Source: Candidatus Poseidoniaceae archaeon (GTDB lineage: Archaea; Thermoplasmatota; Poseidoniia; Poseidoniales; Poseidoniaceae). Taken from it: a stretch of DNA of 5,681 nt. Position 1 is the stretch's first letter. Each line of letters begins with the position of its first letter. Both the position numbers and the translations under genes were made by a program. Location: positions 1-5,681 of the forward strand of contig JAQXFJ010000042.1 of NCBI GenBank assembly GCA_029250385.1, written 5' to 3'. This document shows, one piece after another, positions 1-5,681 of the stretch. The notes under the pieces were generated by a model, which was not told the DNA's origin, searched no databases, and worked only from the letters and a program-made list of their open reading frames with translations.

Positions 1-995
1 GAATGAACACTAGCGGTGGCTTACCCGGACTTGGAGGCCTAAGTATGATGTTAGATTCTGGTGCAAAAGAGGAATTTGATGATATAAAGTCAGATGTAAA
101 GACTTCTGAAATGATTTTGCCCGGACTAGATGAGGCTCTAGCTTTTGATGAATTACTAAAACACGTAGAAGACCCTAATTGGGATGTCATCGTCTTTGAT
201 ACTGCACCCACAGGGCACACTCTTAGATTCCTATCTTTGCCAGAAATTATAGAGGCATGGTCTGGCAGGTTACTTAGATTGATGAGAGTTTCTGGTGGAA
301 TTAGGTCAATGTTATTTGGCCGTAAAGAAAGCCAAGAAATGAAACAAGAACTGGAAAAATTCAGAAACCGGGTATTACACGTAAGAAGAGTACTGAGCGA
401 CCCTGAACTTACTACTTTCACTCTAGTTACTATTCCAGAAAAAATGGGCGTCAATGAAACAGTAAGAGCTTACAATTCCTTGTTAGAATACAAGTTACCA
501 GTGAATTCCTGCATAGTCAATCGAGTTACACCCGAATTTGATCATCCATTTTTAGCAAAGAGGCGGCAAGCAGAACTTACTAGAATTGAAGAATTGAAAG
601 AACTACTGACAGAGGTAGATGTTACTTCAATGGAATTACTGGATCAAGAAGTGGTTGGTGTTGACAACCTCAGAATTGTGGCTGAAAAGTTATACGGCTC
701 GATTAATCAAGTAGATGAATCACTTGGTCCTCACGAAGTTGGGGAACTTGTCAAACATCAAATACACAGGGGCATGCAAAGAGAATTTACCGATGAATTT
801 GAAGTAATTAGGCTTCATTTTCCCGGTATAAAGCGTGAAGAGCTATCACTTCGCAGTGATGATGGAGTATTGTATGTGGGATTAAACGGCCGTGAGCGCT
901 CTATATCCACAAGTGTCCCAGTTAAGGCAAATCAAGTTGACGCCAAATTAGAAGCAGATGTCCTTAGACTAAACATTCCTCTAATCAAGGAATGA
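1..995 (+). CDS. arsA/get3: Get3/ArsA-family targeting ATPase with C-terminal HSP20-like domain (5' partial)
   Basis: The gene enters from the left edge (the first two bases complete a codon), so the P-loop (GKGGVGKT) and switch I of this SIMIBI ATPase family lie outside the window; the ATG at 3 is probably an internal Met. Of the 330 visible residues, 40-51 read PGLDEALAFDEL, 66-75 are the switch II motif DTAPTGHTLR, 133-140 DPELTTFT, 144-152 the IPEKMGVNE stretch before a conserved ET, and 168-174 NSCIVNR, all aligning in order with eukaryotic Get3. Residues 80-116 correspond to the helices that form the client-binding groove. The zinc CxxC of Get3 dimers is absent: the matching segment (about 181-190) reads HPFLAKRRQA. 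Residues about 265-328 form a beta-rich domain (FPGIKREELSL, then LYVGLNG, then LRLNIPL) typical of the ArsA_HSP20/alpha-crystallin extension seen in Get3d-like proteins. Likely cytosolic; role in tail-anchored protein targeting or client holding is inferred. Arsenite transport is unlikely, as no ars genes are nearby. Confidence 0.
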   Translation, partial: MNTSGGLPGLGGLSMMLDSGAKEEFDDIKSDVKTSEMILPGLDEALAFDELLKHVEDPNWDVIVFDTAPTGHTLRFLSLPEIIEAWSGRLLRLMRVSGGIRSMLFGRKESQEMKQELEKFRNRVLHVRRVLSDPELTTFTLVTIPEKMGVNETVRAYNSLLEYKLPVNSCIVNRVTPEFDHPFLAKRRQAELTRIEELKELLTEVDVTSMELLDQEVVGVDNLRIVAEKLYGSINQVDESLGPHEVGELVKHQIHRGMQREFTDEFEVIRLHFPGIKREELSLRSDDGVLYVGLNGRERSISTSVPVKANQVDAKLEADVLRLNIPLIKE

Positions 996-1025
996 ATTGA
1001 AAGAGGAAAACCTTGACGGGTCGAC

Positions 1026-2396
1026 ATGGCACTCGAAGGTCTCTCACGCGGAATCTTCCGTTCCCTTGGTTTTCTTAAAAACCGTAGGAAACTCGATGAA
1101 GAAGAATTGCGTGAGATGACTAGAAGTCTAAGAAGAGCTTTACAAGAGGCTGATTTTAACGTAAGGCAAACCAAAGAAATCGTTGAACGTATGGAATCAA
1201 AGTTACGTGAAGAGGAACCAAGGCCTGGTTTGACATTTCAAACACATGCCATGAATATTCTTTACACTGAACTAGTTAGAATTCTTGGTCCTGCCCATGA
1301 ATTCCAACCTAGAGGTGCTACCCTATTGTTAGTTGGTTTGTATGGTCAAGGTAAAACTACGACTACTGCAAAGTTAGCAGAATGGTATCGTAAAAAGCAT
1401 GGACTGAGAGTGGCGGTAATAGAAGCCGACGTTCACCGACCAGGTGCATATGCTCAATTATCACAATTGCTAGAAGACAGCACAGTCATTGTTTATGGTG
1501 AGCCTGATAATAAAAATGCCTCCGAAATTGTCCGCAACGGTCTAGCAGAATGTGCTTCAGCAGATTTAGTGATTGTCGATACAGCTGGTAGACATCAACT
1601 AGACCAAGAATTAGTTGAAGAGTTAGAAAATATTGCATCTCTGACAAGGGCTACGGAAAGATGGTTGGTAATTGATGCCCAAGTTGGCCAAGCAGCAGGA
1701 CCAGTAGCAGCATCATTCCACCAATTAGCCGGTGTAACTGGAATAGTTGTCACAAAGTTGGACGGTACTGCTAGAGGTGGAGGTGCACTTTCTGCCGTGG
1801 CAGCTACAGGTGCACCAATCGTTCATATTGGTGTTGGAGAGAAAGTATCTGATTTAGAAAAATTTGAATCTGACAGATTCATTTCAAGATTATTAGGGAT
1901 GGGAGACATTCAAGGATTGATTGATCTTGCTCCAGAAGATTTAGATGAAGAAGAAGCAATGAGATTGACTCAACGTATGATGAGTGGTAGATTTACCTTG
2001 AATGACATGTATAAGCAAATGGAAATGATGTCTAAAGTAGGCACTATTGACAAGTTGATGTCGTTCTTACCTGGTAATATGCTTGGAGGATTAGGTGGCA
2101 TGTCTAAATCACAAAAACAAGCCATGCAAGGTAATCTTGATCGTTATCGTACGATCATGGATAGTATGACTGCTTGGGAGAAAAATGAACCAGCCAAAAT
2201 AAAGGCGGATAGAATCAAGCGTATTGCCCGTGGCTCAGGCGTCCGTGAAAAAGATGTTAGAGAGTTGATTGGACAATGGAACCGTTCTAGAAAGATGATG
2301 AAAGGCATGGGCGGCAATAGGAAACTCAACAAACAAATGCGTAAGATGATGAAAGAAGGGGATATGGATATGGATCCATCCTCTTTTGGTATGTAA
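1026..2396 (+). CDS. srp54: Signal recognition particle protein SRP54 (Ffh homologue)
   Basis: This GTPase subunit of the signal recognition particle binds 7S RNA and signal sequences of nascent chains and docks ribosomes to FtsY at the membrane. At 456 residues it is of normal archaeal length and intact. The N domain (1-95) carries the ALLEADVN-equivalent RRALQEADFNVRQ at 36-48. The G domain shows G1 GLYGQGKTTT (104-113), G2 DVHRPGA (135-141), G3 DTAGRH (185-190), G4 TKLDG (243-247) and the closing loop GAPIVHIGVGEK (262-273). The M domain (about 300-450) is Met-rich and holds the RNA-binding segment RIKRIARGSG...VRELI (396-415) followed by KMMKGM. The P-loop has LYGQ where the commoner form is VQGS; it still fits GxxGxGKT. 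The gene starts 30 bp after the Get3-like gene and is probably cotranscribed. The only purine-rich site, GAGG at 1003-1006, lies 19 nt from the ATG, too far for a classic Shine-Dalgarno, so initiation may be weakly SD-dependent. The TAA stop is 1 bp from the stop of the convergent gene. Confidence 0.
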   Translation: MALEGLSRGIFRSLGFLKNRRKLDEEELREMTRSLRRALQEADFNVRQTKEIVERMESKLREEEPRPGLTFQTHAMNILYTELVRILGPAHEFQPRGATLLLVGLYGQGKTTTTAKLAEWYRKKHGLRVAVIEADVHRPGAYAQLSQLLEDSTVIVYGEPDNKNASEIVRNGLAECASADLVIVDTAGRHQLDQELVEELENIASLTRATERWLVIDAQVGQAAGPVAASFHQLAGVTGIVVTKLDGTARGGGALSAVAATGAPIVHIGVGEKVSDLEKFESDRFISRLLGMGDIQGLIDLAPEDLDEEEAMRLTQRMMSGRFTLNDMYKQMEMMSKVGTIDKLMSFLPGNMLGGLGGMSKSQKQAMQGNLDRYRTIMDSMTAWEKNEPAKIKADRIKRIARGSGVREKDVRELIGQWNRSRKMMKGMGGNRKLNKQMRKMMKEGDMDMDPSSFGM

Positions 2397-2397
2397 A

Positions 2398-3486
2398 CTA
2401 ATCATCTAATGGTGGCAAATCCGGAATATCCTTTGAATTAGCGGAATCTTCTGCTTCTTTGGCCGCCAATGCAGCTGCTTCTTCAGCAAGTTTAGCGGTT
2501 TTTTCCGCTAATTTTTGGGCTGATTCTCGCTCAGACATCATTCTAACTTTTTCGATCTCAGCATCGATTTTTGCTTGCTCAGCCAAACGTTCTTGTTCAG
2601 CCACTTTTCTTGCTTCTTCTACTTCAGCATCAATTCTTGCTTGCTCAGCCAAACGATCTTCATTTGTGATTCTAATTGCTTCATCAACCATCTGCTGATG
2701 TGCTTCTCTTACTACCCTTAATTTTTCATCTTCCTCGAGTTTAATCTTGTCTTGTTCTGCTTTGAGTTCTGCCTCTTTTTCAGCTTTGCTTCTTGCCTCT
2801 TCCTCGGCTTTAATCTTGGCCTCTTGTTCCACTTTCATACTCGCCTGTATTTCGGCTTTGATTCTAGCCTCTTCCTCTAACCGAATAGTTTCTTCATGTA
2901 CTAGCCTAGCATTTGCTTCAGCTTGTAGTTTGGTTGCTTCTTCTAATTTGGCAATTTCTTCAGCTTGTAATCTTGCCTCTTCCTCTAACCGAATTTTTTC
3001 TTCGGCTTCCTTTCGAGCATTTTCTTCAGCTAAAATTCTTTGCTGGGCTTCAGCCATTAATCGCTCTTCAACTTCAATTTGAGCCTTAAGTTCTGCTTCG
3101 GCTTTTGCTTTTGCTTCAGCATCTGCCTTTCCCTTGGTAATTGCTTCAGCTTTGGCTTTTTGTTCAGCCTCTTTTCTTAGTCTTACTTTAATGGCCAATT
3201 CCTGTCTGAGCTGTTCCTCCTCTTCCAATCGTTTGGTTAACCCAAATCTGTCCATTATTATGTTATAGATTGCAGTATAATCTTCATCGGTTAACTCCAA
3301 AACTTCTAACCTTGTTTCTAGCAGAAGTTGTCCAACTTCAGATTCATTAAATAAGCCCGTATGATTATTCATTTTCACCCTGAGATTTTGGTAAAAATTA
3401 CGTTGTGCAGGAACTATTTGTCCATCTGCAGTGATGAAGTTTTGGACCTCTGTCAAAATCTCAGTTAATTTTAGTAGTTCAGTCAT
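2398..3486 (-). CDS. Long charged-helix (coiled-coil or single alpha-helix) protein, function unknown
   Basis: Not recognised as a named family. The 362-residue product has two parts. Residues 1-81 look like a small helical domain and contain every aromatic residue in the protein; the segment FITADGQIVPAQRNF (17-31) faintly recalls TerB-like helical domains (weak). From about 82 to 348 it is an almost unbroken Glu/Lys/Ala/Arg-rich helix with no Pro, Cys, Phe, Tyr or Trp and one Gly (119), suited to a coiled coil or an ER/K single alpha-helix; at 1.5 angstrom per residue, residues 120-348 would span roughly 34 nm. It ends in an acidic tail, DIPDLPPLDD. There is no signal peptide or membrane segment, so it is probably cytosolic. 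Internal repeats include RLAEQ(A)(R/K)IDAE at 278 and 300, and IRLEEEAR at 165 and 201. The ATG is supported by GAGGGTG four bases upstream, 20 bp after proS ends, so it is likely the last gene of the proS operon. A structural, spacer or scaffold role is conjecture; TolA-like similarity is compositional only. Confidence 0.
   Translation of the reverse strand: MTELLKLTEILTEVQNFITADGQIVPAQRNFYQNLRVKMNNHTGLFNESEVGQLLLETRLEVLELTDEDYTAIYNIIMDRFGLTKRLEEEEQLRQELAIKVRLRKEAEQKAKAEAITKGKADAEAKAKAEAELKAQIEVEERLMAEAQQRILAEENARKEAEEKIRLEEEARLQAEEIAKLEEATKLQAEANARLVHEETIRLEEEARIKAEIQASMKVEQEAKIKAEEEARSKAEKEAELKAEQDKIKLEEDEKLRVVREAHQQMVDEAIRITNEDRLAEQARIDAEVEEARKVAEQERLAEQAKIDAEIEKVRMMSERESAQKLAEKTAKLAEEAAALAAKEAEDSANSKDIPDLPPLDD
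2492..2516 (+). terminator. Candidate terminator hairpin for the Get3-SRP54 unit, inside the opposing gene
   Basis: TTAGCGG (2492-2498) and CCGCTAA (2505-2511) are perfect inverted repeats around a loop of six T, followed at once by five T (2512-2516). On the plus strand this lies 95 bases past the SRP54 stop and resembles a stem plus U-tract; the T-runs alone could act as an archaeal terminator. The caveat is that it sits in the coding sequence of the minus-strand helical protein, where it encodes the repeated KLAE-KT-AKLAE stretch, so the symmetry may come partly from the protein repeat. Confidence 0.
2524..2655 (-). repeat. Two tandem 22-codon repeats in the helical protein
   Basis: Residues 278-299 and 300-321 are adjacent 22-residue units, both beginning RLAEQA(R/K)IDAE. 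At DNA level 2624-2655 and 2558-2589 match at 30 of 32 bases, 66 bp apart, which points to a fairly recent in-frame duplication and not only convergent helix composition. Twenty-two residues equals two hendecads (11-mers), a helical period compatible with a coiled coil. Confidence 0.
2867..2994 (-). repeat. Identical 20-base direct repeats, 108 bp apart, in the helical protein
   Basis: The 20-mer gcctcttcctctaaccgaat occurs at 2867-2886 and again at 2975-2994. Both copies encode IRLEEEA on the minus strand (residues 165 and 201), an in-frame offset of 36 residues. Identity of the codons suggests duplication or gene conversion inside the helix-coding region, which could allow length variation by recombination. 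Confidence 0.
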
Positions 3487-3490
3487 TTTT

Positions 3491-3497
3491 CACCCTC
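3491..3497 (-). promoter_or_regulatory. Shine-Dalgarno site of the helical-protein gene
   Basis: Read on the minus strand the sequence is GAGGGTG followed by AAAA and the ATG at 3486. GGTGA matches the anti-Shine-Dalgarno core (GGAGGTGAT) at short spacing. It lies wholly in the 20-bp gap after proS, fixes the start of the downstream gene and shows that gene is translated independently of proS termination. Confidence 0.
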
Positions 3498-3506
3498 AAC
3501 CCATGC

Positions 3507-5036
3507 TCAATATGTCTTTGCCAATATCACTCTACGCTTAGTCATTTTGCCGGTCATATGACATGGTACTTCCGTGACATAATCATCTGTTGCATCGCCT
3601 AAGAATGTCAAACCAGTTGCTTTTTCAATGATTTCAGCGTGGGCATCAGTACCTTCAAACGGTATTTGGTAAATCTTACCATCTTGGATTTCCCCACTCA
3701 TCGACCAGGTCCCGTTTTCTTCAGAGAATTGAGGTAGTTCATTGATTACTCCATCCATGTGGGCTGCTGAACGTTTTCTAAGTTCATTAGATATTTCAGA
3801 TAATTTTTCTCGGCACAATTCGGCAATATTATCCATTGCGAGCGGTTCTTTTCCACCAGTCCTTAAAGCGGCAAATGCTGTTCCTTGGGCGATGTCTCTG
3901 GGTCCAATATCTAACCTAAGAGGGACACCTTTTATCTCCCAATCATAATATTTTTGACCGGCATGAATATCCCTTGAATCAACCTTTACCCTCAGTCCAG
4001 AATCACGTAATAGAATTGCGATTTTATTGGCTTCTCCGATAGTATCTACTTCTGAGTTTTTCCTTATCATTGGGCATATTACTACTTGGAATGGGGCTAC
4101 ATCTGGTGGCATAATCAAACCATTTTCATCACCATGCATCCCAACTATTGCCCCTAGTAACCTTTCAGACATTCCGTAAGTTGTTTGATGACAATATTCT
4201 TGTTTTGCCTCCTTGTTTTCATATGTTATATCGAATGCTTTTGCCCATTGGTCTCTATAATGGTGACATGAAGCAACTTGTAGTGTTCTTCCATTGGGCA
4301 TTATAGCGTCAATTCCAATGGTATACCAAGCGCCAGGGAATGTATCCCAAATTGGCCGTTTTGCTTTTATAATTGGTAAACATAATTTATGCATCAAATT
4401 ATCAACGATTTCTAAATCCTCAGCAATTTGTCTTGTTGCACAATCTTCGTCTGCATGAGCGGTATGGGCTTCAAAGAAATGTATTTCTCTTACTCGAATA
4501 AAAGATCGTGTTTGTTTTGTTTCATACCTAAATGTATTAACCATTTGATATATTTTCATTGGCAAATCTTTGTGAGACCTTATCCATAAGGGAAACATGG
4601 TATACATTGCAGTTTCCGATGTTGGCCTTAGGAACATAGGCATATCTAGCTCATTCTCACCTGCATGTTTTACCCAATAGACCTCTTTCTTGAAGCCACC
4701 TTCTTCTTCTTCATCACGGAGTTCGTCTGGGTCCACACCCTCTTCCCGAGCACGTTTTAGTTTAGCGACAAGACTATTTTCTTTGTCAAGTAAATTTTCT
4801 GGAATTAATAGGGGGAAATTTACTTCTTCATGTTCTGTACGTTCCATTTCGTGATGAGTTAAACTATCAATTAGTTTCATTGTTTTCCAGCCGTAGGGTC
4901 GCCATACGTCCATTCCTTTTATTGGATAACGCTTGTCAACTAAGTCTGAGGCTTCGACTATAAACGGGTACCATTCGTTGAAATTATCAACTTTTGATGG
5001 TATTCCTCGCTTCGCCTTAGCAGGACCTTTGCTCAT
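3507..5036 (-). CDS. proS: Prolyl-tRNA synthetase, archaeal/eukaryotic type
   Basis: This class II enzyme charges tRNA-Pro with proline using ATP in the cytosol. Numbering from the ATG at 5036 (509 residues): motif 1 region KRYPIKGMDVWRPYGW at 35-50, the proline-recognition loop RPTSET at 137-142, motif 2 from FRYE (169) to IRVRE (180-184), and motif 3 with the Arg of MSERLLGA (289-296) and HGDENGL (301-307). The anticodon-binding domain runs from about 317 with DSRDIHAGQKYYDWE and IGPRD (to 381). The C-terminal domain (427-509) ends LAKTY, as the family does, but retains one cysteine (492) where zinc-binding homologues have four. An acidic insert of about 20 residues (near 89-113, DELRDEEEE) precedes EVYWV. 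The frame also opens at a GTG at 5060, abutting the upstream TGA stop and adding eight residues; I prefer the ATG because homology begins only near NEWYPFI, but neither start has a good SD at normal distance. It is probably in an operon with the two membrane-protein genes upstream and the helical protein downstream. Confidence 0.
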   Translation of the reverse strand: MSKGPAKAKRGIPSKVDNFNEWYPFIVEASDLVDKRYPIKGMDVWRPYGWKTMKLIDSLTHHEMERTEHEEVNFPLLIPENLLDKENSLVAKLKRAREEGVDPDELRDEEEEGGFKKEVYWVKHAGENELDMPMFLRPTSETAMYTMFPLWIRSHKDLPMKIYQMVNTFRYETKQTRSFIRVREIHFFEAHTAHADEDCATRQIAEDLEIVDNLMHKLCLPIIKAKRPIWDTFPGAWYTIGIDAIMPNGRTLQVASCHHYRDQWAKAFDITYENKEAKQEYCHQTTYGMSERLLGAIVGMHGDENGLIMPPDVAPFQVVICPMIRKNSEVDTIGEANKIAILLRDSGLRVKVDSRDIHAGQKYYDWEIKGVPLRLDIGPRDIAQGTAFAALRTGGKEPLAMDNIAELCREKLSEISNELRKRSAAHMDGVINELPQFSEENGTWSMSGEIQDGKIYQIPFEGTDAHAEIIEKATGLTFLGDATDDYVTEVPCHMTGKMTKRRVILAKTY

Positions 5037-5060
5037 AGTGTTAAGTCGGTGGTTTATCAC

Positions 5061-5345
5061 TCATGAAGATGTTGATTCATCACGGCTAGATTTTCTTGTT
5101 ATCCCATAGATGGCAACTATTGCGGCAAGACACCATACAACTTCAAGAATAAAAAATGCCCACTCCTCAACTAAGAATGCTCTAATGCCCAATAATCCAG
5201 ATCCAGTTGCCATCATCAAAAGATATATCCCATTTTTACTATCAATTATGTTTCTTGTTTCTAGAATAAAGGCTCCAAGAATTAACAGCATTCCGCCATA
5301 GGCTATAGCTTCGGATAAAAGTCCATTAGGTGACATTTTAATCAC
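5061..5345 (-). CDS. Small three-helix membrane protein, CBU_0592-like
   Basis: The 94-residue protein has three predicted membrane helices at about 12-28 (AIAYGGMLLILGAFIL), 39-59 and 62-82 (EVVWCLAAIVAIYGI), then a short polar Ser/Arg/Asp tail. The spacing, the NGIYLLMMATGSGLLG second helix and the EVVW of the third resemble the CBU_0592-like family of about 80-residue membrane proteins of unknown function; this is by eye and moderate at best. The listed start is a GTG overlapping the upstream gene's TGA as GTGA, which implies translational coupling. An ATG three codons in (5336) would give 91 residues, and the GTGAT at 5345-5341 could then serve as its ribosome site. The TGA stop (5061-5063) directly abuts the possible GTG start of proS. 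No biochemical function can be assigned; the link with proS is positional only. Confidence 0.
   Translation of the reverse strand: MIKMSPNGLLSEAIAYGGMLLILGAFILETRNIIDSKNGIYLLMMATGSGLLGIRAFLVEEWAFFILEVVWCLAAIVAIYGITRKSSRDESTSS
5341..5345 (-). promoter_or_regulatory. GTGAT overlap: coupled start or ribosome site of the small membrane protein
   Basis: On the minus strand GTGATTAAAATG contains the upstream gene's stop (TGA), a possible GTG start (5345) and an ATG (5336). GTGAT is complementary to the archaeal anti-Shine-Dalgarno and lies four bases from that ATG, close to the spacing of the GGTGA site of the helical-protein gene (three bases). It therefore either is the start codon or directs initiation at the ATG. 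Confidence 0.
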
Positions 5346-5671
5346 TTTCTTTTGAGGGCCAAAATAATTAAGCCAATCAGCCCAATAAGTGCTACTAAGT
5401 CAGGTATTCCGATTCCGCCTGCTTCGCCTCCAATACCACTCATGTCATCTGAAGTTAAAGAATAAGACCAACCGTCAGATTCGTTGAATTTATAGAAATC
5501 CATGAGGTTAATTCTGGTTTGACCGTCTCCTCGACATGAGCCAATTTCACATGATGAATCAAACAATGAGGAAAACATACCAAATAAGTTTAACAAAACA
5601 AATAATAATCCCGAGATAGATAATATTGCAAGAGGGGATAGTTTAGACTTTTTACTAGGTAATATAGGCAT
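5342..5671 (-). CDS. Small putative exported protein with C-terminal hydrophobic anchor or sorting-like tail
   Basis: Not recognised as a family. From the ATG at 5671 the product is 109 residues; a TTG two codons upstream (5677) is possible, and because the frame stays open to the window edge the gene could begin further out. Layout: a basic N-terminus (SKKSK), a hydrophobic helix (about 13-36, LSPLAILSISGLLFVLLNLF) acting as signal peptide or anchor, a short polar segment of about 50 residues with two cysteines (41 and 46, CEIGSC) and an N-x-S sequon (NES, 63-65), a Gly-rich linker, then a second hydrophobic helix (DLVALIGLIGLIILAL) ending in KRK. The short motif, helix and basic end resemble archaeal C-terminal sorting or anchoring tails, but no known PGF-type motif is present; the local sequence is GIGIPD. 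If both ends are membrane-embedded it is a two-helix protein with a small outer loop. Its TGA overlaps the next gene by 4 bp, so it heads the visible part of the proS operon. Confidence 0.
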   Translation of the reverse strand: MPILPSKKSKLSPLAILSISGLLFVLLNLFGMFSSLFDSSCEIGSCRGDGQTRINLMDFYKFNESDGWSYSLTSDDMSGIGGEAGGIGIPDLVALIGLIGLIILALKRK

Positions 5672-5681
5672 GGCCAAGTGT

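Noticed and set aside
1..995. Arsenite efflux ATPase
   Set aside because: No arsenic-resistance genes are nearby, and the visible motifs match Get3 with an HSP20 extension at least as well.
996..1025. Promoter between the Get3-like gene and SRP54
   Set aside because: Only 30 bp are available and I see no TATA/BRE-like element there or just upstream; cotranscription is simpler.
932..1174. Minus-strand open frame across the Get3-SRP54 junction
   Set aside because: It is antisense to conserved coding sequence of both genes and its translation resembles no protein family.
2558..2994. Spaced short repeats that could suggest a CRISPR-like or regulatory array
   Set aside because: Repeats are in frame with the helical protein, irregularly spaced and imperfect, and explained by duplicated helix codons.
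2459..3082. Two open plus-strand frames rich in Ser and Ala opposite the helical-protein gene
   Set aside because: They are the antisense of Glu/Lys/Ala-rich codons, which leaves few stops; the minus strand has a proper ribosome site and coherent helix pattern.
2398..3486. TolA-like envelope protein
   Set aside because: The Ala/Lys/Glu-rich rod is similar only in composition; there is no N-terminal membrane helix and no TolA C-terminal domain.
3742..3948. Plus-strand open frame inside proS
   Set aside because: It is opposite the conserved anticodon-binding domain; no ribosome site or family resemblance.

Overview
The window looks like a compact archaeal genome segment. The evidence is an SRP54 with an archaeal-length, Met-rich M domain, a prolyl-tRNA synthetase of the archaeal/eukaryotic type (it ends in the family's C-terminal tyrosine, ...LAKTY), a Get3/ArsA-type targeting ATPase, and GTG or ATG starts with GGTGA-like ribosome sites. 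The DNA is AT-rich, genes are packed almost without gaps, and no stretch over 300 bases lacks a gene. A planktonic euryarchaeon/Thermoplasmatota (Marine Group II or III-like) would fit, but that placement is inference; no rRNA or other lineage marker is present.

Left part, plus strand (1-2396): the 3' portion of a Get3/ArsA-family ATPase gene carrying a C-terminal HSP20-like (alpha-crystallin) domain, then, 30 bp later, a full-length SRP54 gene. Both proteins are SIMIBI-class NTPases that deliver hydrophobic proteins to the membrane, so the pair forms a plausible membrane-targeting transcription unit.

Right part, minus strand (5681 down to 2398): four tightly spaced genes read leftward. They are a small protein with a signal-peptide-like N-terminus and a C-terminal hydrophobic/KRK tail, a 94-residue three-helix membrane protein resembling the CBU_0592 family, prolyl-tRNA synthetase (proS), and a 362-residue cytosolic protein with a small N-terminal domain followed by a very long charged helix. 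The first two genes overlap by 4 bp (GTGA), the second abuts or nearly abuts proS, and the coiled-coil gene follows proS after 20 bp with a clear ribosome site. This layout suggests one operon.

The two units converge with a single base between the SRP54 and coiled-coil stop codons. A perfect 7-bp hairpin with T-runs lies about 95 bp beyond the SRP54 stop, inside the opposing gene, and is a candidate terminator for the plus-strand unit. I see no mobile element, CRISPR array or RNA gene. The less ordinary points are the HSP20-fused Get3 without a CxxC, the ProRS that lost three of the four zinc-ligand cysteines of the family and gained an acidic insert, the long-helix protein, and the small putative sorted protein.
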